Of a stretch of DNA of 64,000 nucleotides, positions 41,087-52,900 are shown piece by piece. Numbering within the stretch: position 1 is the stretch's first letter; every line of letters begins with the position of its first letter. The notes beneath the pieces are model-generated. The model ran no database searches and was not told the DNA's origin. It saw only the letters and a list, made by a program, of their open reading frames with translations. The stretch comes from Oceaniferula spumae (GTDB lineage: Bacteria > Verrucomicrobiota > Verrucomicrobiia > Verrucomicrobiales > Akkermansiaceae), in NCBI RefSeq assembly GCF_042849255.1, contig NZ_AP026866.1, forward strand, positions 3,286,001 to 3,350,000, read 5' to 3'. The position numbers and the translations under genes were made by a program.

Positions 41087-42400
41087 TCAGGAGTCGATCA
41101 GGGCGAACTTCAGTTCACCGGAGGAAACGACTTCTCCGTTGACGATGCAGCGGCAGACTGCTGAGCCGATGCTGCGACGAATCTTAAGAATTTCAGCCTC
41201 AATGAAGAGGGTGTCGCCAGGGAGGACCGGCTTGCGCCATTTGACTTTGTCGACGCTCATGAAGTAGCCGATCTTGCCTTGGTTTTCCGGTTTGCGGAGC
41301 ATGAGGATCGAGGCGACCTGCGCCATGGCTTCCACCTGAAGCACACCTGGCATCACCGGGTGTCCTGGGAAGTGGCCTTGGAAAAACGGCTCGTTGATGG
41401 TGACGTTTTTAACCCCGGTGCACTTGTTGTCGCCTTCGAAATCGACCACACGGTCAACCATCAGGAACGGATAACGGTGAGGGAGGATTTTCATTACGTC
41501 GTTGACGTCTAACACGGCTTCACCCTCAGGGATGGTAATCGGCGGCACCATGGTGCGCATACGCATGTATTCGCGTTTGAGTGTGGATGCCATCTCGGTG
41601 TTAGGACCGTGACCAGGTTTGACGCAGATGACGTGTCCCATGATGCGCTTGCCGCTGAGCATGAGGTCACCGATGAGATCGAGTGCCTTGTGGCGGGCGA
41701 ACTCGTTGGTGTAGCGCATCGGCTCCTTGCTCATGACTTCCTCGCCACGAACCACCACGGCGTTCTCAAGGCTGCCGCCTTTGATCAGGCCTTTATCTAA
41801 CAGAGGTTTGACGTCCTCGTAGTAGACGAAGGTGCGGGCGGGGGCGATTTCGCTTTGGTAAAGCTCTGGAGTGACTTCGCTAGAGAAAAACTGGGTGAAG
41901 CGACCATCGGGGCCGACGTTGGTCACGGAGACACGGAACTTTTTATCCGGCACGATGGTGATCAGCGAACCGTTCTTGGTTTCCAAATGAATCGGCTCGC
42001 GGATTTCGTAAACTTTGCGCGGTTTGTCTTGCTGCTCGATACCGGCTTGTTTGATCAACTCGACGTAGGGGGCAGAGGATCCGTCACCGATAGGAGGCTC
42101 GTTGGCGTCCATTTCGATGATCGCATTGTCCACGCCCATGCCGCAGAGAGCGGAGAGGATGTGTTCGACGGTGTGCACCTTCACCGATCCCTCGGCTAGA
42201 GTGGTGGCGCGCTCGACGGTTTGCACCTTGTCGACATCGGCATCGATGAACGGCTGGTCGTCCAGGTCGACCCGGCGAAATTTGAAACCGTGACCGGCCG
42301 GAGCAGGTTTGACGGTAAGGCTGACTTTTTCCCCAGTGTGCAGGGAGGTTCCCTCCAGCGTGGCGGCGGAGGCGACTGTGTGTTCCATCTCGGCGGACAT
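41087..42400 (-). CDS. lpxC/fabZ: Bifunctional LpxC deacetylase / FabZ dehydratase
   Basis: Two lipid A/fatty acid enzymes in one chain of 437 residues. LpxC (about 1-290): TLEGTSLHTGEKVSLTVKPA, zinc-site His in VHTVEHILSALCGMG, and His/Asp in RHKALDLIGDLMLSG. FabZ (about 295-437): ILPHRYPFLMVDRV with catalytic His, and GHFPGHPVMPGVLQVEAMAQ with the acidic partner. The fusion is known in Bacteroidetes and related groups. Start at 42400 (MSAEMEHTV) is chosen; ATG 42388 is equally plausible. It removes the N-acetyl group from acylated UDP-GlcNAc and also makes unsaturated acyl-ACP. It precedes lpxA. Confidence 0.94.
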   Translation of the reverse strand: MSAEMEHTVASAATLEGTSLHTGEKVSLTVKPAPAGHGFKFRRVDLDDQPFIDADVDKVQTVERATTLAEGSVKVHTVEHILSALCGMGVDNAIIEMDANEPPIGDGSSAPYVELIKQAGIEQQDKPRKVYEIREPIHLETKNGSLITIVPDKKFRVSVTNVGPDGRFTQFFSSEVTPELYQSEIAPARTFVYYEDVKPLLDKGLIKGGSLENAVVVRGEEVMSKEPMRYTNEFARHKALDLIGDLMLSGKRIMGHVICVKPGHGPNTEMASTLKREYMRMRTMVPPITIPEGEAVLDVNDVMKILPHRYPFLMVDRVVDFEGDNKCTGVKNVTINEPFFQGHFPGHPVMPGVLQVEAMAQVASILMLRKPENQGKIGYFMSVDKVKWRKPVLPGDTLFIEAEILKIRRSIGSAVCRCIVNGEVVSSGELKFALIDS

Positions 42401-42560
42401 TCGTATTTCATAGGCCAGAGGAGTGATAATGACAAGCATTAGCGCGGCATCATGGGCAGAGAATGTCGCGTCCGAGCAGGTCGGTGCAGAAAAAGTCCAA
42501 AAAACATCCAAGGATTTTCGATCTCGCGTGTCTGATAGATAGAAAGCACCATGTCACATA

Positions 42561-43130
42561 ATGCCGGACCACGCGCAACATAAGGTGATGCAACCACGCC
42601 AGATACTCCAGATGGACGCAAAAACACCTGAGAAATGCACCATCGAGGCACTCTTCGCTGCCGAAGAGACACCCTTGCTGCGCTACGCCTACGGCATGGT
42701 GGCCCGACGCGAGGTGGCCGAGGAAATCGTCCAAGACGCCTTTCTCAAACTGCACAAACACTGGAAAGACATCGAGACCCCACGCGCCTGGCTCTACCGC
42801 GCCATCCGCAATCTTTGCCTCAATTACCTCCGAAAACACCAACGCGAATCCCTCAGCGAAGAATCAGATCACGAGCCGTCTGCCGCTGACCACCCCGACG
42901 AGGAACTCGGCCGCATGGAGGCCATCGGCACCCTCCGCATCCTCATCGAAGAACTGCCACCCGCCGACCGAGCCCTGATCCAGTTAAAATACCACGATGA
43001 ACTAAGCTACGGAAAAATAGGCGACCAACTCAAACTGGGCACCGGCAACGTCGGCTACAAACTCCACCACCTGCTCAAACAACTTTCCCAAGCCCTGCAA
43101 AAGTCAGGCATCACCTCCAGCCGAGGCTAA
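42561..43130 (+). CDS. ECF-type RNA polymerase sigma factor
   Basis: A 189-residue sigma-70 family protein. Region 2 is seen in LLRYAYGMVARREVAEEIVQ and DAFLKLHKHW, with the RAWLYRAIRNLCLNYLRKHQ end; region 4 is LIEELPPADRALIQLKYHDE followed by LSYGKIGDQLKLGTGNVG, a helix-turn-helix. No extra C-terminal domain. In-frame ATGs at 42588 and 42612 are alternative starts. It is followed after 72 bp by a gene with an anti-sigma-like N-terminus, so the two form a sigma/anti-sigma pair. Divergent from lpxC/fabZ. Confidence 0.9.
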   Translation: MPDHAQHKVMQPRQILQMDAKTPEKCTIEALFAAEETPLLRYAYGMVARREVAEEIVQDAFLKLHKHWKDIETPRAWLYRAIRNLCLNYLRKHQRESLSEESDHEPSAADHPDEELGRMEAIGTLRILIEELPPADRALIQLKYHDELSYGKIGDQLKLGTGNVGYKLHHLLKQLSQALQKSGITSSRG

Positions 43131-43202
43131 CAAATCCGCAAGCCCCAGCTTGCCAAGCTCCCTATTTCCAATTTCCCAATCCCAAGTCACCAACCCACCA
43201 CC

Positions 43203-46200
43203 ATGAGCGAAGAACTCCACACCTACATCGAACCCGAGCTCGAGGCCCGGGTCACCGCGCTGGTTCTTGGCGAGGCCAGCGAGTTTGAAATTGATGAACT
43301 CGAGCGCCTGATCAAAGAAAAACCTGAGCTCGCTGTTTTCCGCCGCCGCATGCAGGCGATGAATGACTTGTTAGGAGAGGCAGTGAAGCCGGAGCCGAAT
43401 GAGGAATGGCAGCTGTCCGCCGACCGACGCGCCAACCTGCGCAGTGCTTTCGCTCAAAAAAGTCAGTCAGCCACGCGGAAGGAAGTTTCCAACCACAGTC
43501 GCACCCAATGGAGGGCCGCCGTCTCCATTGTCGCATGCCTGCTAGTGTGCGTGGTGATCTTCTCCTTGATGACCCCGGTCCTCAAACGTTCATCAAGCTT
43601 GAGCGTCGATAGGGATATCGATTTTGTCTCTTATATGGCCAGTGAAAAGCAGGCTGAAGAGAGCGCTGAACCAAGCGTGCCTCCAACAGATGACAGCGAA
43701 ATTTTCAAAAGCAAAAATCAGTCAAGACGTGCCGAGCTTCGCAAACCAAGTGTGCCAAGTTCTTCCATGGCCAAGGTGACCGGCTCTAACACTAACAGCC
43801 CGGTTAACATCCCTGTGCCAGACGAGACGATACCGATGCCGTCCCAAGGGTATGGAAACGGCGAGGACTTCGGCGATGGCTGGGGCGGTAGACTCGGTGG
43901 AGGCGGAAGAACAGACGACTCGCGTCTAACCCAACTCAATAAAGATCTGCAAAAGCAAATCGAATCGGTCCACGGCAGTAAGGCCGAGGCTAAGAAGTCG
44001 GGCAGTGAATTTCACTCCAGAGTTACTGGCACAGCGGTTGTTCCAGGGAGGAAAGGCAAGGTCGTAGACGGTGGTGTTATTCTCGATGACGTAGCATGGA
44101 GTCCTGAAAGAGCGGAATACCCTGTGACTGAGGGGAAGTTAGTGCCTGCAGACGATCCATTTTCTTCCGACGATACAACCACACCAGCTATTCCTCGCGC
44201 AATTGCAGAGAGGGAATTCGCCCGCAGGTCCAGTCAGGTCACCGAGGCAGACAAAGCGCTGGTCAAAGGCCGCGATGCCTATGCCAAAGGGGATTACGAG
44301 GAAGCAGCAAGAAGTTACCGTCTGGCCGAAGAACTGCTTCCTCTGGGCCCCGCATCAGCTGATAGGAAAGCGGCTTATGCTGACCATCTCAGCGACGCCA
44401 ATATCGCACTAGCTAGAAAATACCGACGCATCGGAAAATACCAAGAAGCACGGGGGATTTTGACAGACACGCTGAAGAGAGACCCAGCCAATACGGAGGC
44501 GATGAAGCAGTTGGAATACTTGGAAGCCCCCATTCGCACAAGTCCCGCATTGACCTATGAGCACACACAGCAAGTGGAAGATGTTAGAAGAAAACTTTAT
44601 CGGGCAGAGGGTTTCTACAATCTCGGAAAGTACGATGAGGCCGAGGCCGAAATGAAGAGGACGCTCGAGATCGATCCTTATAATAAAGCTGCCCGTCGGT
44701 GGTTGGAAAAAATCGCGGCTACCAAGTCGGACTATTATCGCTCCGCCTACGATCACACCCGTGCCAAACTTCTGGCAGAAGTGGACAAGGCTTGGGAAAC
44801 GGCTGTTCCTCCGGAGCCTGATGGTAAACCGAAGGCCAAACCCTCACCGACTAACAGCCCGACGGCCACTCCGGGCGGCGGTTTTACCGGAGAGGTAGCC
44901 AAGCTGCATCGACAGTTGCAGCAAAGCTCAGACGCGGTCGCCGAAAAACGTAAAAAGCTCATGGACGTCGCCGAACGTGTCGGTGTGATCTGGCTGGAAA
45001 CCGAGAAGGGTGGAGATGGTGCTGGTGGTCAGTTAGGGCTGCGCGATCTCGCTGAACATGGTCTAGTAGATGCTAATAAAGAAAAAGAGATACTTACAGC
45101 GCACATCAACAAGTTACTCACCTTGAATGACGATGATCTCGTCAGTGTGGCCGCGGACCTTCCTGACGTAGGTTTTCAGGAGAACTATAACCAGTTCGTT
45201 CAAGCCAAACGCGAGCTGCAGGTAAAGAAAGCTCAGGGCCTCGCCGAGGGGCACCCTGATATTGTAGCCCGTGAGAAAGCAGTGGCTGAGCTCGAGACAT
45301 CTTTAAGAAAACGTGCCGTCAACGTGAGGGAATCGCTCAAACATCGACTGAAGACCCTCGAAGGCCGAGTGGATAAAATGCGCGAGGTGCTGAACGAACA
45401 GGCGGACAGAGGCACGGACAAAGCACGCGATTTCCAAGAATTCAATAAACTCAGAAAAGAGTATCAAGCTGCCCAGGCTGAGAAAGGCCAGCTAGAGGTC
45501 CGTCTGGACATCGAAAAACAAAAAGCGGGCAACCGTGTATTGCGCACTGAAATCCCGTCCCCCGTTCGTCCAAAGGCCCTGCCGGATGAAACAGTCACCA
45601 CCGCCGCACCGTTTTCCACTTTCTCGCTGAACGTCTCAGATGTCTCGTTCAAGCTCGCTAAAGCTGCATTGTTAGAAAATGGCCAGTGGCCGGAGGCCGC
45701 CAAGGTGCGCACTGAGGAATTCGTTAATGCCTTTAATTACGGCGATCCCTCACCGCCTCGAGGCGAGCCAGTGGCTTGCGCCGTCGAGCAGTCAGCCCAT
45801 CCGTTTCTCCAGCAGCGTAACTTGCTCCGTATCGGCATGAAGACAGCATCGCTTGGTCGCTCGACTCCACTGCGTCTCACGGTTTTGTTAGATAATTCGG
45901 GATCCATGGAACGCGAAGACCGCGAAGCCTCGGTGCATGCAGCCATGCAGGTGCTCGCTCAGCAGCTAGGGCCGCAAGACGTGATCACCTTGGTCAGTTT
46001 TGCCAGCAAACCCCGCCTGCTCGCCGACCGCATTACTGGCGATAAATCCGCCCAGCTGGTTAATCTCGTGGCTTCAACTCCTAGCGAAGGGGGCACCAAT
46101 CTCGAAGAAGCCCTGCGCCTCGCCCGCACCCTCGCCTTGCGCCAGCGCAGTGAAGGTGCCCAGGACCGTGTTGTCCTGATCACCGATGGCGTGGCCAACC

Positions 46201-46892
46201 TCGGCAACACCGTGCCGACAGAACTCTCTCGTGAGATCGAAACCATGCGCCAGCTCGGAATTGCCTTCGATGCCTGCGGCGTCGGTGCCGAGGGGCTGAA
46301 TGATGAGATTTTGGAGGCTCTGACTCGCAAAGGTGATGGCCGTTACTACTTCCTGAACCGTGCCGAGGACGCCGACAGCGCCTTCGCCAAACAACTCGCC
46401 GGAGCCCTCACGCCAGCGGCGAAAAACGTCAAAGTGCAGGTGAAGTTCAACCCGAAGCGGGTGTCACGTTATCGTTTGTTAGGCTTTGAAAAACACCGAC
46501 TCAACAAAGAGGATTTCCGCAATGACAAGGTGGACGCCGCCGAAATGGCCGCCGAAGAGGCTGGCAATGCCGTCTATCAGATCCAAGTCAACCCCGACGG
46601 CGAAGGCGAACTCGGTGAGGTCTTTGTTCGTTTCCTCGATACCAACACCGGCCGCATGGTCGAGCGCAGTTGGCCGCTCCCCTACGAGCCCCAGGCCAAA
46701 GCCTTCGATCAAGCCGCCCCCTCGATGCAGCTGGCCGGCACCGCCGCCATGTTAGGTGAAAAACTTCACGCCACTGACGCAGGCTCCGTGCGTTTCCAAA
46801 TGATCGCAGAGACCCTCGGCAAACTCCGCGCCCACTACCGATCAGACAGCCGAGTCCAAGACCTCATTCGCATGTGCGAGAAGGTGAAGTGA
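43203..46892 (+). CDS. Anti-sigma-like / TPR / YfbK-type VWA protein
   Basis: A 1229-residue, single-span membrane protein. Residues 1-85 are a zinc-less anti-sigma-like helical domain (LEARVTALVLGEASEFEIDE). One membrane helix lies at about 100-122 (AVSIVACLLVCVVIFSLMTP). A low-complexity linker rich in G, S, P follows, then TPR-like repeats (about 345-510, such as KYDEAEAEMKRTLEIDPYNK), the conserved YYRSAYDHTRAKLLAEVDKA stretch, a long coiled coil, and the YfbK-type VWA: FSTFSLNVSDVSF, then MIDAS LLDNSGSMERED (about 895) and a DUF3520-like end. It probably tethers the ECF sigma factor and senses envelope signals through its outer part. Confidence 0.75.
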   Translation: MSEELHTYIEPELEARVTALVLGEASEFEIDELERLIKEKPELAVFRRRMQAMNDLLGEAVKPEPNEEWQLSADRRANLRSAFAQKSQSATRKEVSNHSRTQWRAAVSIVACLLVCVVIFSLMTPVLKRSSSLSVDRDIDFVSYMASEKQAEESAEPSVPPTDDSEIFKSKNQSRRAELRKPSVPSSSMAKVTGSNTNSPVNIPVPDETIPMPSQGYGNGEDFGDGWGGRLGGGGRTDDSRLTQLNKDLQKQIESVHGSKAEAKKSGSEFHSRVTGTAVVPGRKGKVVDGGVILDDVAWSPERAEYPVTEGKLVPADDPFSSDDTTTPAIPRAIAEREFARRSSQVTEADKALVKGRDAYAKGDYEEAARSYRLAEELLPLGPASADRKAAYADHLSDANIALARKYRRIGKYQEARGILTDTLKRDPANTEAMKQLEYLEAPIRTSPALTYEHTQQVEDVRRKLYRAEGFYNLGKYDEAEAEMKRTLEIDPYNKAARRWLEKIAATKSDYYRSAYDHTRAKLLAEVDKAWETAVPPEPDGKPKAKPSPTNSPTATPGGGFTGEVAKLHRQLQQSSDAVAEKRKKLMDVAERVGVIWLETEKGGDGAGGQLGLRDLAEHGLVDANKEKEILTAHINKLLTLNDDDLVSVAADLPDVGFQENYNQFVQAKRELQVKKAQGLAEGHPDIVAREKAVAELETSLRKRAVNVRESLKHRLKTLEGRVDKMREVLNEQADRGTDKARDFQEFNKLRKEYQAAQAEKGQLEVRLDIEKQKAGNRVLRTEIPSPVRPKALPDETVTTAAPFSTFSLNVSDVSFKLAKAALLENGQWPEAAKVRTEEFVNAFNYGDPSPPRGEPVACAVEQSAHPFLQQRNLLRIGMKTASLGRSTPLRLTVLLDNSGSMEREDREASVHAAMQVLAQQLGPQDVITLVSFASKPRLLADRITGDKSAQLVNLVASTPSEGGTNLEEALRLARTLALRQRSEGAQDRVVLITDGVANLGNTVPTELSREIETMRQLGIAFDACGVGAEGLNDEILEALTRKGDGRYYFLNRAEDADSAFAKQLAGALTPAAKNVKVQVKFNPKRVSRYRLLGFEKHRLNKEDFRNDKVDAAEMAAEEAGNAVYQIQVNPDGEGELGEVFVRFLDTNTGRMVERSWPLPYEPQAKAFDQAAPSMQLAGTAAMLGEKLHATDAGSVRFQMIAETLGKLRAHYRSDSRVQDLIRMCEKVK

Positions 46893-46924
46893 TCATTTTA
46901 CATTCCATTTACCCAATTCATTCC

Positions 46925-49900
46925 ATGACCATGATAACAAGAACCATGAAACCAATCTCCCCTTTGTGTGTGTGTATACAAAACTGGCTGCCCTGCTTTG
47001 CTGTTCTATTGTTGTTAGGTGGGGCGGCCATTGCACAAGACCAAGCACCCGCCACAGGCGTGCAAGCCTCCGTGGATGAAAACGGAACTGGTGCCGTGAC
47101 GCTTACCGCCAAAGGAGTGCTCCCCAAGCCCAAGCTCTTCTTCAATGCCTCTGTGGTATCCACCACGAAGCTCACCAGCACCGAAATCACCCAGACTTCC
47201 GCGCTTAGCATCAAGGTGCTGCAAGGTCGTCCTGAGATTCTAACGCTTGGCTTGGTTGGGTCGGGCGAAATTATTTCAGTGTCCGGTGCTGGTCTCGCCG
47301 ATTGGTCAGTGCGCACCTCTGCCGATGGCAAAAACCGTTATCTCGATCTCACGCCGACTCTCGCCAAAGGTCAGCCGGCTCCCGAAGTTTTTAAACTAAC
47401 GATCAAGAGCCGCGAACGCATCAATTCCCTGCCTGCCCGCATCCAGCTACTCACCATGACACCTGGAAACGCAGCCGGATTTTCCCTCCAGATGAATGTC
47501 GTTAAGGAAGGTTTGGATGCCAAAGTCTCCAAGGTCACCGGCATGGTCCCACTGGAGCGCGAGTGGGTTTTCCAAAGCTCCGGTAACAACTCACTCACGC
47601 TTGAGTTACTCCCTACTGGCGCATCGCCAGCCGCAGTCGAACTCCGGGGTGTTAGGATCACAGGTGACATCGATGAGCAACTCGGCAGCGCCAATTTCAC
47701 TCTCACCGCCACCGCCCACGTCACTAGTACCGACGGAGGCACCATCGACTTCTTAAGTAAACGAGCCGCCGTCAGCAGCATCCAGGACGACGCGGCCTAC
47801 AAGCTCAAGATTGCCAACGACCCCAAAACCGGCAGCGTCTACCAGCTTGGCTTCGACCGCCCTGGCGATTTCCCAGTGAGTCTGGAAATTGTCGCCCGCA
47901 TTGATGAAGATAGCGCTGGCTGGAAAACTATCGATTTCATCGCGCCACAAGGAGCCGTCGTGCCAGTCGTGCTTTCCGGTCTGCCCGCCAATGTCGAATT
48001 CTACTCCGCTACCCAACTCAGCCCGCAACCTTTCGAAGGTGGCTGGCGTGGTTTTTTGCCCGCTACGGGGCATTGCTATGTCGCTTGGAAAAAGAACCGT
48101 AAAGCCGGTGAAGGGAAACTGGCATTTACCAGCAAAGGACTAACAGATGTCACCGTAGGTGCCGGCCTGATGCGCCAGTCCAGCCAGATCGACGTCAAAG
48201 TTCTCCAAGGAAAAATCAACGAACTCACCCTGCAGATGGACGGGCCGGGGGAAATCCTCGACGTCGAAGGCACCAACGTCGCTGCTTGGTCGGTGGCTGC
48301 CGGTCAGGGTGGGGCGCGCCTTCTCAAGGTGCAGCTCAGCCTGCCGCTGGACAATGCAGGTGAGTTAAAAATCCGCAGTCAGCAGGCGCTTGGGAAGTTT
48401 CCGGTTACGGCCACACCGCTGCGTCTAACACCCGTGGGAGTTCTACGCCATTCCGGTCACGTGCGCTTGAGCAATGCCGGTTCGGTCCGACTCGAAACCG
48501 CCGATGTGCAGGGCATGATGCAGCTTTCCCCCGATCAATTCCCCGGCCTGCCGATCAAGTCCCGCCAAGTCTTTGTCTTCCGCTACCCCTCCGCAACATA
48601 CAGCTGGGCGGTGCGAGCTGATCAGATTTTGCCCGAAGTTTCACTCAACGAAGTCGTCGTCTATCAGCAGACCGAAAGCGACCGAATAATCAAGGCTGGC
48701 ATCGAACTCGACATCCGCGAGGCTCCACTGCGCGAGTGGGAGCTGAATATCCCCGATGGCTACGCCGTCGCCTCACTCACCGGTGCGGAAGTGGCCGACT
48801 ACGTGGTAGGCACCACTGCCGAAAATGGAAAACGCGATGTCAAAATCCTGTTCAAAAAGGCCGTCGCAGGCCGACAGCTGATCTCGATCCGACTGGAAAA
48901 AAACGCCCCTGCCAAAGACGGCGTCTGGCAGCTGCCGGTGCTGGATTTCCCCGGTGCCAAGTCCGTGCGCGGCCACATCGGCGTCTCAGCCAATGCCGGC
49001 TGGCGTGTGGTTCCAGAGAAGGTTGAGAAACTAACAGAAACACCACTTTCCTACTTCCCCATCAAGAATCCCGACATCCAGCAGACCTACCGCTTGCGTG
49101 AGCAAGGTTGGTCGGCAGCGATGAAGATCGAGGCTCGTGAGCAGAGTGTGCAGGCGGATGTGTTCCATCTCTATTCTCTGAAGGAAGGCATGGCTTACGG
49201 TTCGGTGTTATTGAATTACTTTGTCGTAGGGGCGCCTGTGAACGAGTGGGAGCTGGCGATCCCCGAGAGCTATGGCAATATTTCCATCGAAGGCCAAAAC
49301 GTGCGCCAGTGGCGGCGTGAAGAAGGCGGAAAAGTTGTCGTTCAGCTGGAGCAGCCTGTCAGTGGTGCGGCCACGCTGTTAGTTACTTTTGAAAATGCCA
49401 TGAGCGCCCGTGGTGGCAAGCTGGCACTGGCTGAGATCCATCCTCTGAACGTGCAGAGCGAGAGCGGATTCATCGAAGTCGTCAGCCCCGTGCTTTTAAA
49501 ACATGACATCGTCAAAACAACTCCCGGTCTGTTAGCCGTCAGTGCCCAGGAACTGCCTGCCGAGTTCCGCATGCTCACCACGGCACCGGCCATTGCCGCC
49601 TGGCAGTATGCCGCCCGTCCGTTTGAACTGGAAATCGACATCGCCTGGTATGAGCCGGGCAAAACCCTCGGTCAGGTCGTCGATTTTGCCGAGCTCAGCA
49701 GCCGCGTCTCACGCGATGGTCAGGTGATGACCGAGGCCACCTTTTACGTGCGCACGCGAGGTAGACAAGCCCTGCGCATGACACTGCCAGCCGGAACCAA
49801 GCTCTGGGATGCCCGCGCTAACGGAACCTCGCTCACTGCGCGCGCAGATGGCGATCAATACCTGCTACCCATCCCCGCTGGAGACGATCCTAACAAGCCG

Positions 49901-52900
49901 GTGAAAGTAGTCATCCGTTACGGCGGAGCCGCCGGAAAAGGCAGTGAGGTGCAACTCGGCGCACCCACCCTGACCGCCCCGATGATCATCGCTGGCTGGA
50001 AAGTGAGCGCGGAAAAAGGCCGACTGCTTGTGCCCACGGATAGCAAAAGTGGGGTCAGAACCCATCCTCTCACCCAAACCGGATTTGAAAGCCTGCAAGG
50101 TCGTGGTTTCTTCCTGTTAGGTTTGGCGGCCTTGTTCTTGGCGGGTGTCTATTGCCTGCGCCGGAAGGATCAGGCAGGCTGGAGTAGGGCGCTCGCGGTG
50201 CTCGGTTTGCTATTATTTATTTTACTCTCCGCCACCCTCGCTAAGGAGATCCAAAGCGAGCGCCGGGTGAACCATCAGTTCCTCGAAATTACGGCCCAAG
50301 TGGTCAGTGCGGAGTCGCCGGTGAACATCACCTTGAAGAACCTGTCGCCATGGCAGGCGATGGTTTCATGGCTCGGTGTCTTTGTCGCCGCCGTGGGTGC
50401 TACCATTTTGTTAGGTGGTCTCATTGTTAAAAAATGGAGCGCCTTCTGGCTCCGTGGAATCGCCGTGGCCGCCATCGCAGGAGGCATCCTTGCCCAACGG
50501 GGCGGGGGAATCGTGTTCTTCTATATTCTGGCTGCCATCGCCTTGATCCTCCTGTTCTTTGCCATTATTAAATCTATCAAGCACTGGAACCAGTGGAATG
50601 ATGAACGTAGCAAACGTCTCAAAGCCGAGCGTGAAGAGGCCGAGGAAGCGATTTCATTGGGAGCCGCCGAAGGCCTGAGCAAGCTCATCGTCATCGGCGC
50701 AACCATCGGATCTCTGCTCTTTGTCGCCGTGCCTAACACTCGGGCCGCAGCCGATGACGCCCGCGCCATCGATTCCGTCACCCAGACGTGGCAGATCAAA
50801 AAAGACCGGCTCTACGCCACCATGGAAATTAAAATCCAGGGCACCACCGGCTCCAGCCACCTGCTGCTGCGCGAACCTGCTGTGCTGACATCATTCAATG
50901 GCGAAGGTCTGCGCGTGAGTAAGATCAAACAAGGCAAGGAAACCGTCTGGATGTTAGCCGTCGATGGCTCAGGCCCGCTCACCGCGACCGCGACTTATGA
51001 GATGGCCATGCCCGCGAACCACGCCAATTTCATCCTACCCACCGGCCTTGCATCGGTGCAGAAAATCACCGCCGATGTCGCCGAGCCTGGGCTTGAACTT
51101 TACTCGCCAGCCGCCGTGCAAACCCAGCGTCGCGATGCCGCTGTGGATCAGCCGAACCACGTGGAAATGATCCTCGCCCCATTGCCAAACCTGATGATCG
51201 GTCTTCGTCCTCGTGGTCGTAACATTGATTCGGAAGAGACCAAGTTTTACGCAGAAATAGCCAACCTCTACCTGCCGTCACCGGGTGTGGTCGATGGCGT
51301 GCACCAGGTCACCATCCGCCCGGCCAGTGGTAAGGTGGACCAGCTTGTGCTCACTGTGCCGGCGGATTTTGCCGTCGGTGAAGTCACCGGAGCTGCTGTG
51401 GGCAATTGGCGCTTTGATCCTGCCAGCCGCCAGCTATCGGTCGATCTCGAACCAGCCCAGTCGCGCCCATTCAGCATCAAAATCCAAACCCAGCGCGGAC
51501 TCGATGCCCTGCCAGCGGAGGTGAAGTTGAACTCGATGACTGTCGCCGGAGACGCCGGTGAGACAAACATGACCGGTCTCGCCTTTGGCAACGAAGCCCA
51601 GCCGGGGAAAATCTCAGTCGAGAATTTGTCGGTGGTGAATGTCGATGACTTCGACCGCAAACTCATCCCGATTGTCCCTAACAGTAAAGGCCAAGCACGC
51701 GGTATTCTGCACAAAGTGTATCGCTCCGCATCAGGTGCCGGCAGTCTGACCTTGCAAGTCGCGCCCGTGAAGCCGGAGGTACGCGTGGTTTCCAACCAAG
51801 AACTGACCCTCGGCAGCGAGCGCATTCTGCTTTCCGCCGCACTCAGTGCCAATATCACCCGTGCGGGTATCTTCAAACTCAGCTTTGTTTTACCCAAGGA
51901 CATGGAGGTGGAGTCGCTCAGCGGTGCCGCACTCAGTCACTGGACGGAGTCTGAAAATGCCGGCGTTCGTACAGTGACCATGCACCTCAATGGCAAGACA
52001 CTGGGAGAACAGCAGTTCGCGCTGTCACTCACCGGACCTCCCGCGGCTGGGGCCGGTGCTTGGTCGGTGCCACGGCTGTTGCTTAATGAAGCGGTGCGCC
52101 AGAGCGGTCAGCTGTTAGTGGTGCCTGAAAAAGGCATCCGCATCCGCGCCATCGACCGGAAAAATGTCTCGCGCATGAATGCACAATCCGGCCAGCAGAT
52201 TGATGCCAGAGTGAAATCGTCCGGAGGTCTCGCATTCCACCTTTTGCAGTCGGACTGGAAACTCACCCTCGGCATCGAAAAGCTCGATCCGTGGATCACC
52301 GCCAGTGTGTTTCACGAAGTGACCTTGCGCGAAGGTCAGACCCGCACCCGCCTCGCAGCCATCTATCAGATCGAGCACGCAGCTGTGAAAAGCATCCAAG
52401 TCGAACTGCCCGGCCTCAGTGAGGAAGAAGCCCGCACCGTTCGCGCCAGCGGTTCCGCGGTGAAGGAAATTGTCAAAGTCGAAGGCGACATATGGGAGCT
52501 GCGGTTCCGCCGTGGCATTCTCGGTTCCGTGCCGGTGCAGATCGAATACCAGCGTGGTGCTGATCGCGGCAAAGGAGGCTCGGAGAAAATTAGCCCCGCC
52601 ATTTTCCCCAAGGCCAAGCGCCTGACCTACTACATGGCCGTGCGCACCACCGGCAGGCTCGACATGCAAGCCGCTGACCCCGCACGTGGCTGGCGCCGCA
52701 GTGATTGGACCGCCGTGCCCAAGGCCCTGCTCAACCCAGCCGATACCAGCGTGCCGGACCTCTGCTACCGCCTCAACGAGCCGGAGGGATCACTCAGCGT
52801 GGCGCTCAAGCGGCACGAGATGGCGGAGACTCTGAAACTGCGGGTCACTGGTGGAAAAATGATGACCATCTTCTCTCCCCACGGCGACACCCTCACTTCG

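Noticed and set aside
42450..42560. ECF-type autoregulatory promoter (AAC ... GTC) before the sigma gene
   Set aside because: AAC and GTCT are present but the spacing (about 24 bases) is longer than usual for ECF promoters.
52115..52669. 184-codon minus-strand open frame inside the giant protein gene
   Set aside because: It lies completely within a continuous 2324-codon frame with good protein features; no signal or domain is visible in the antisense frame.
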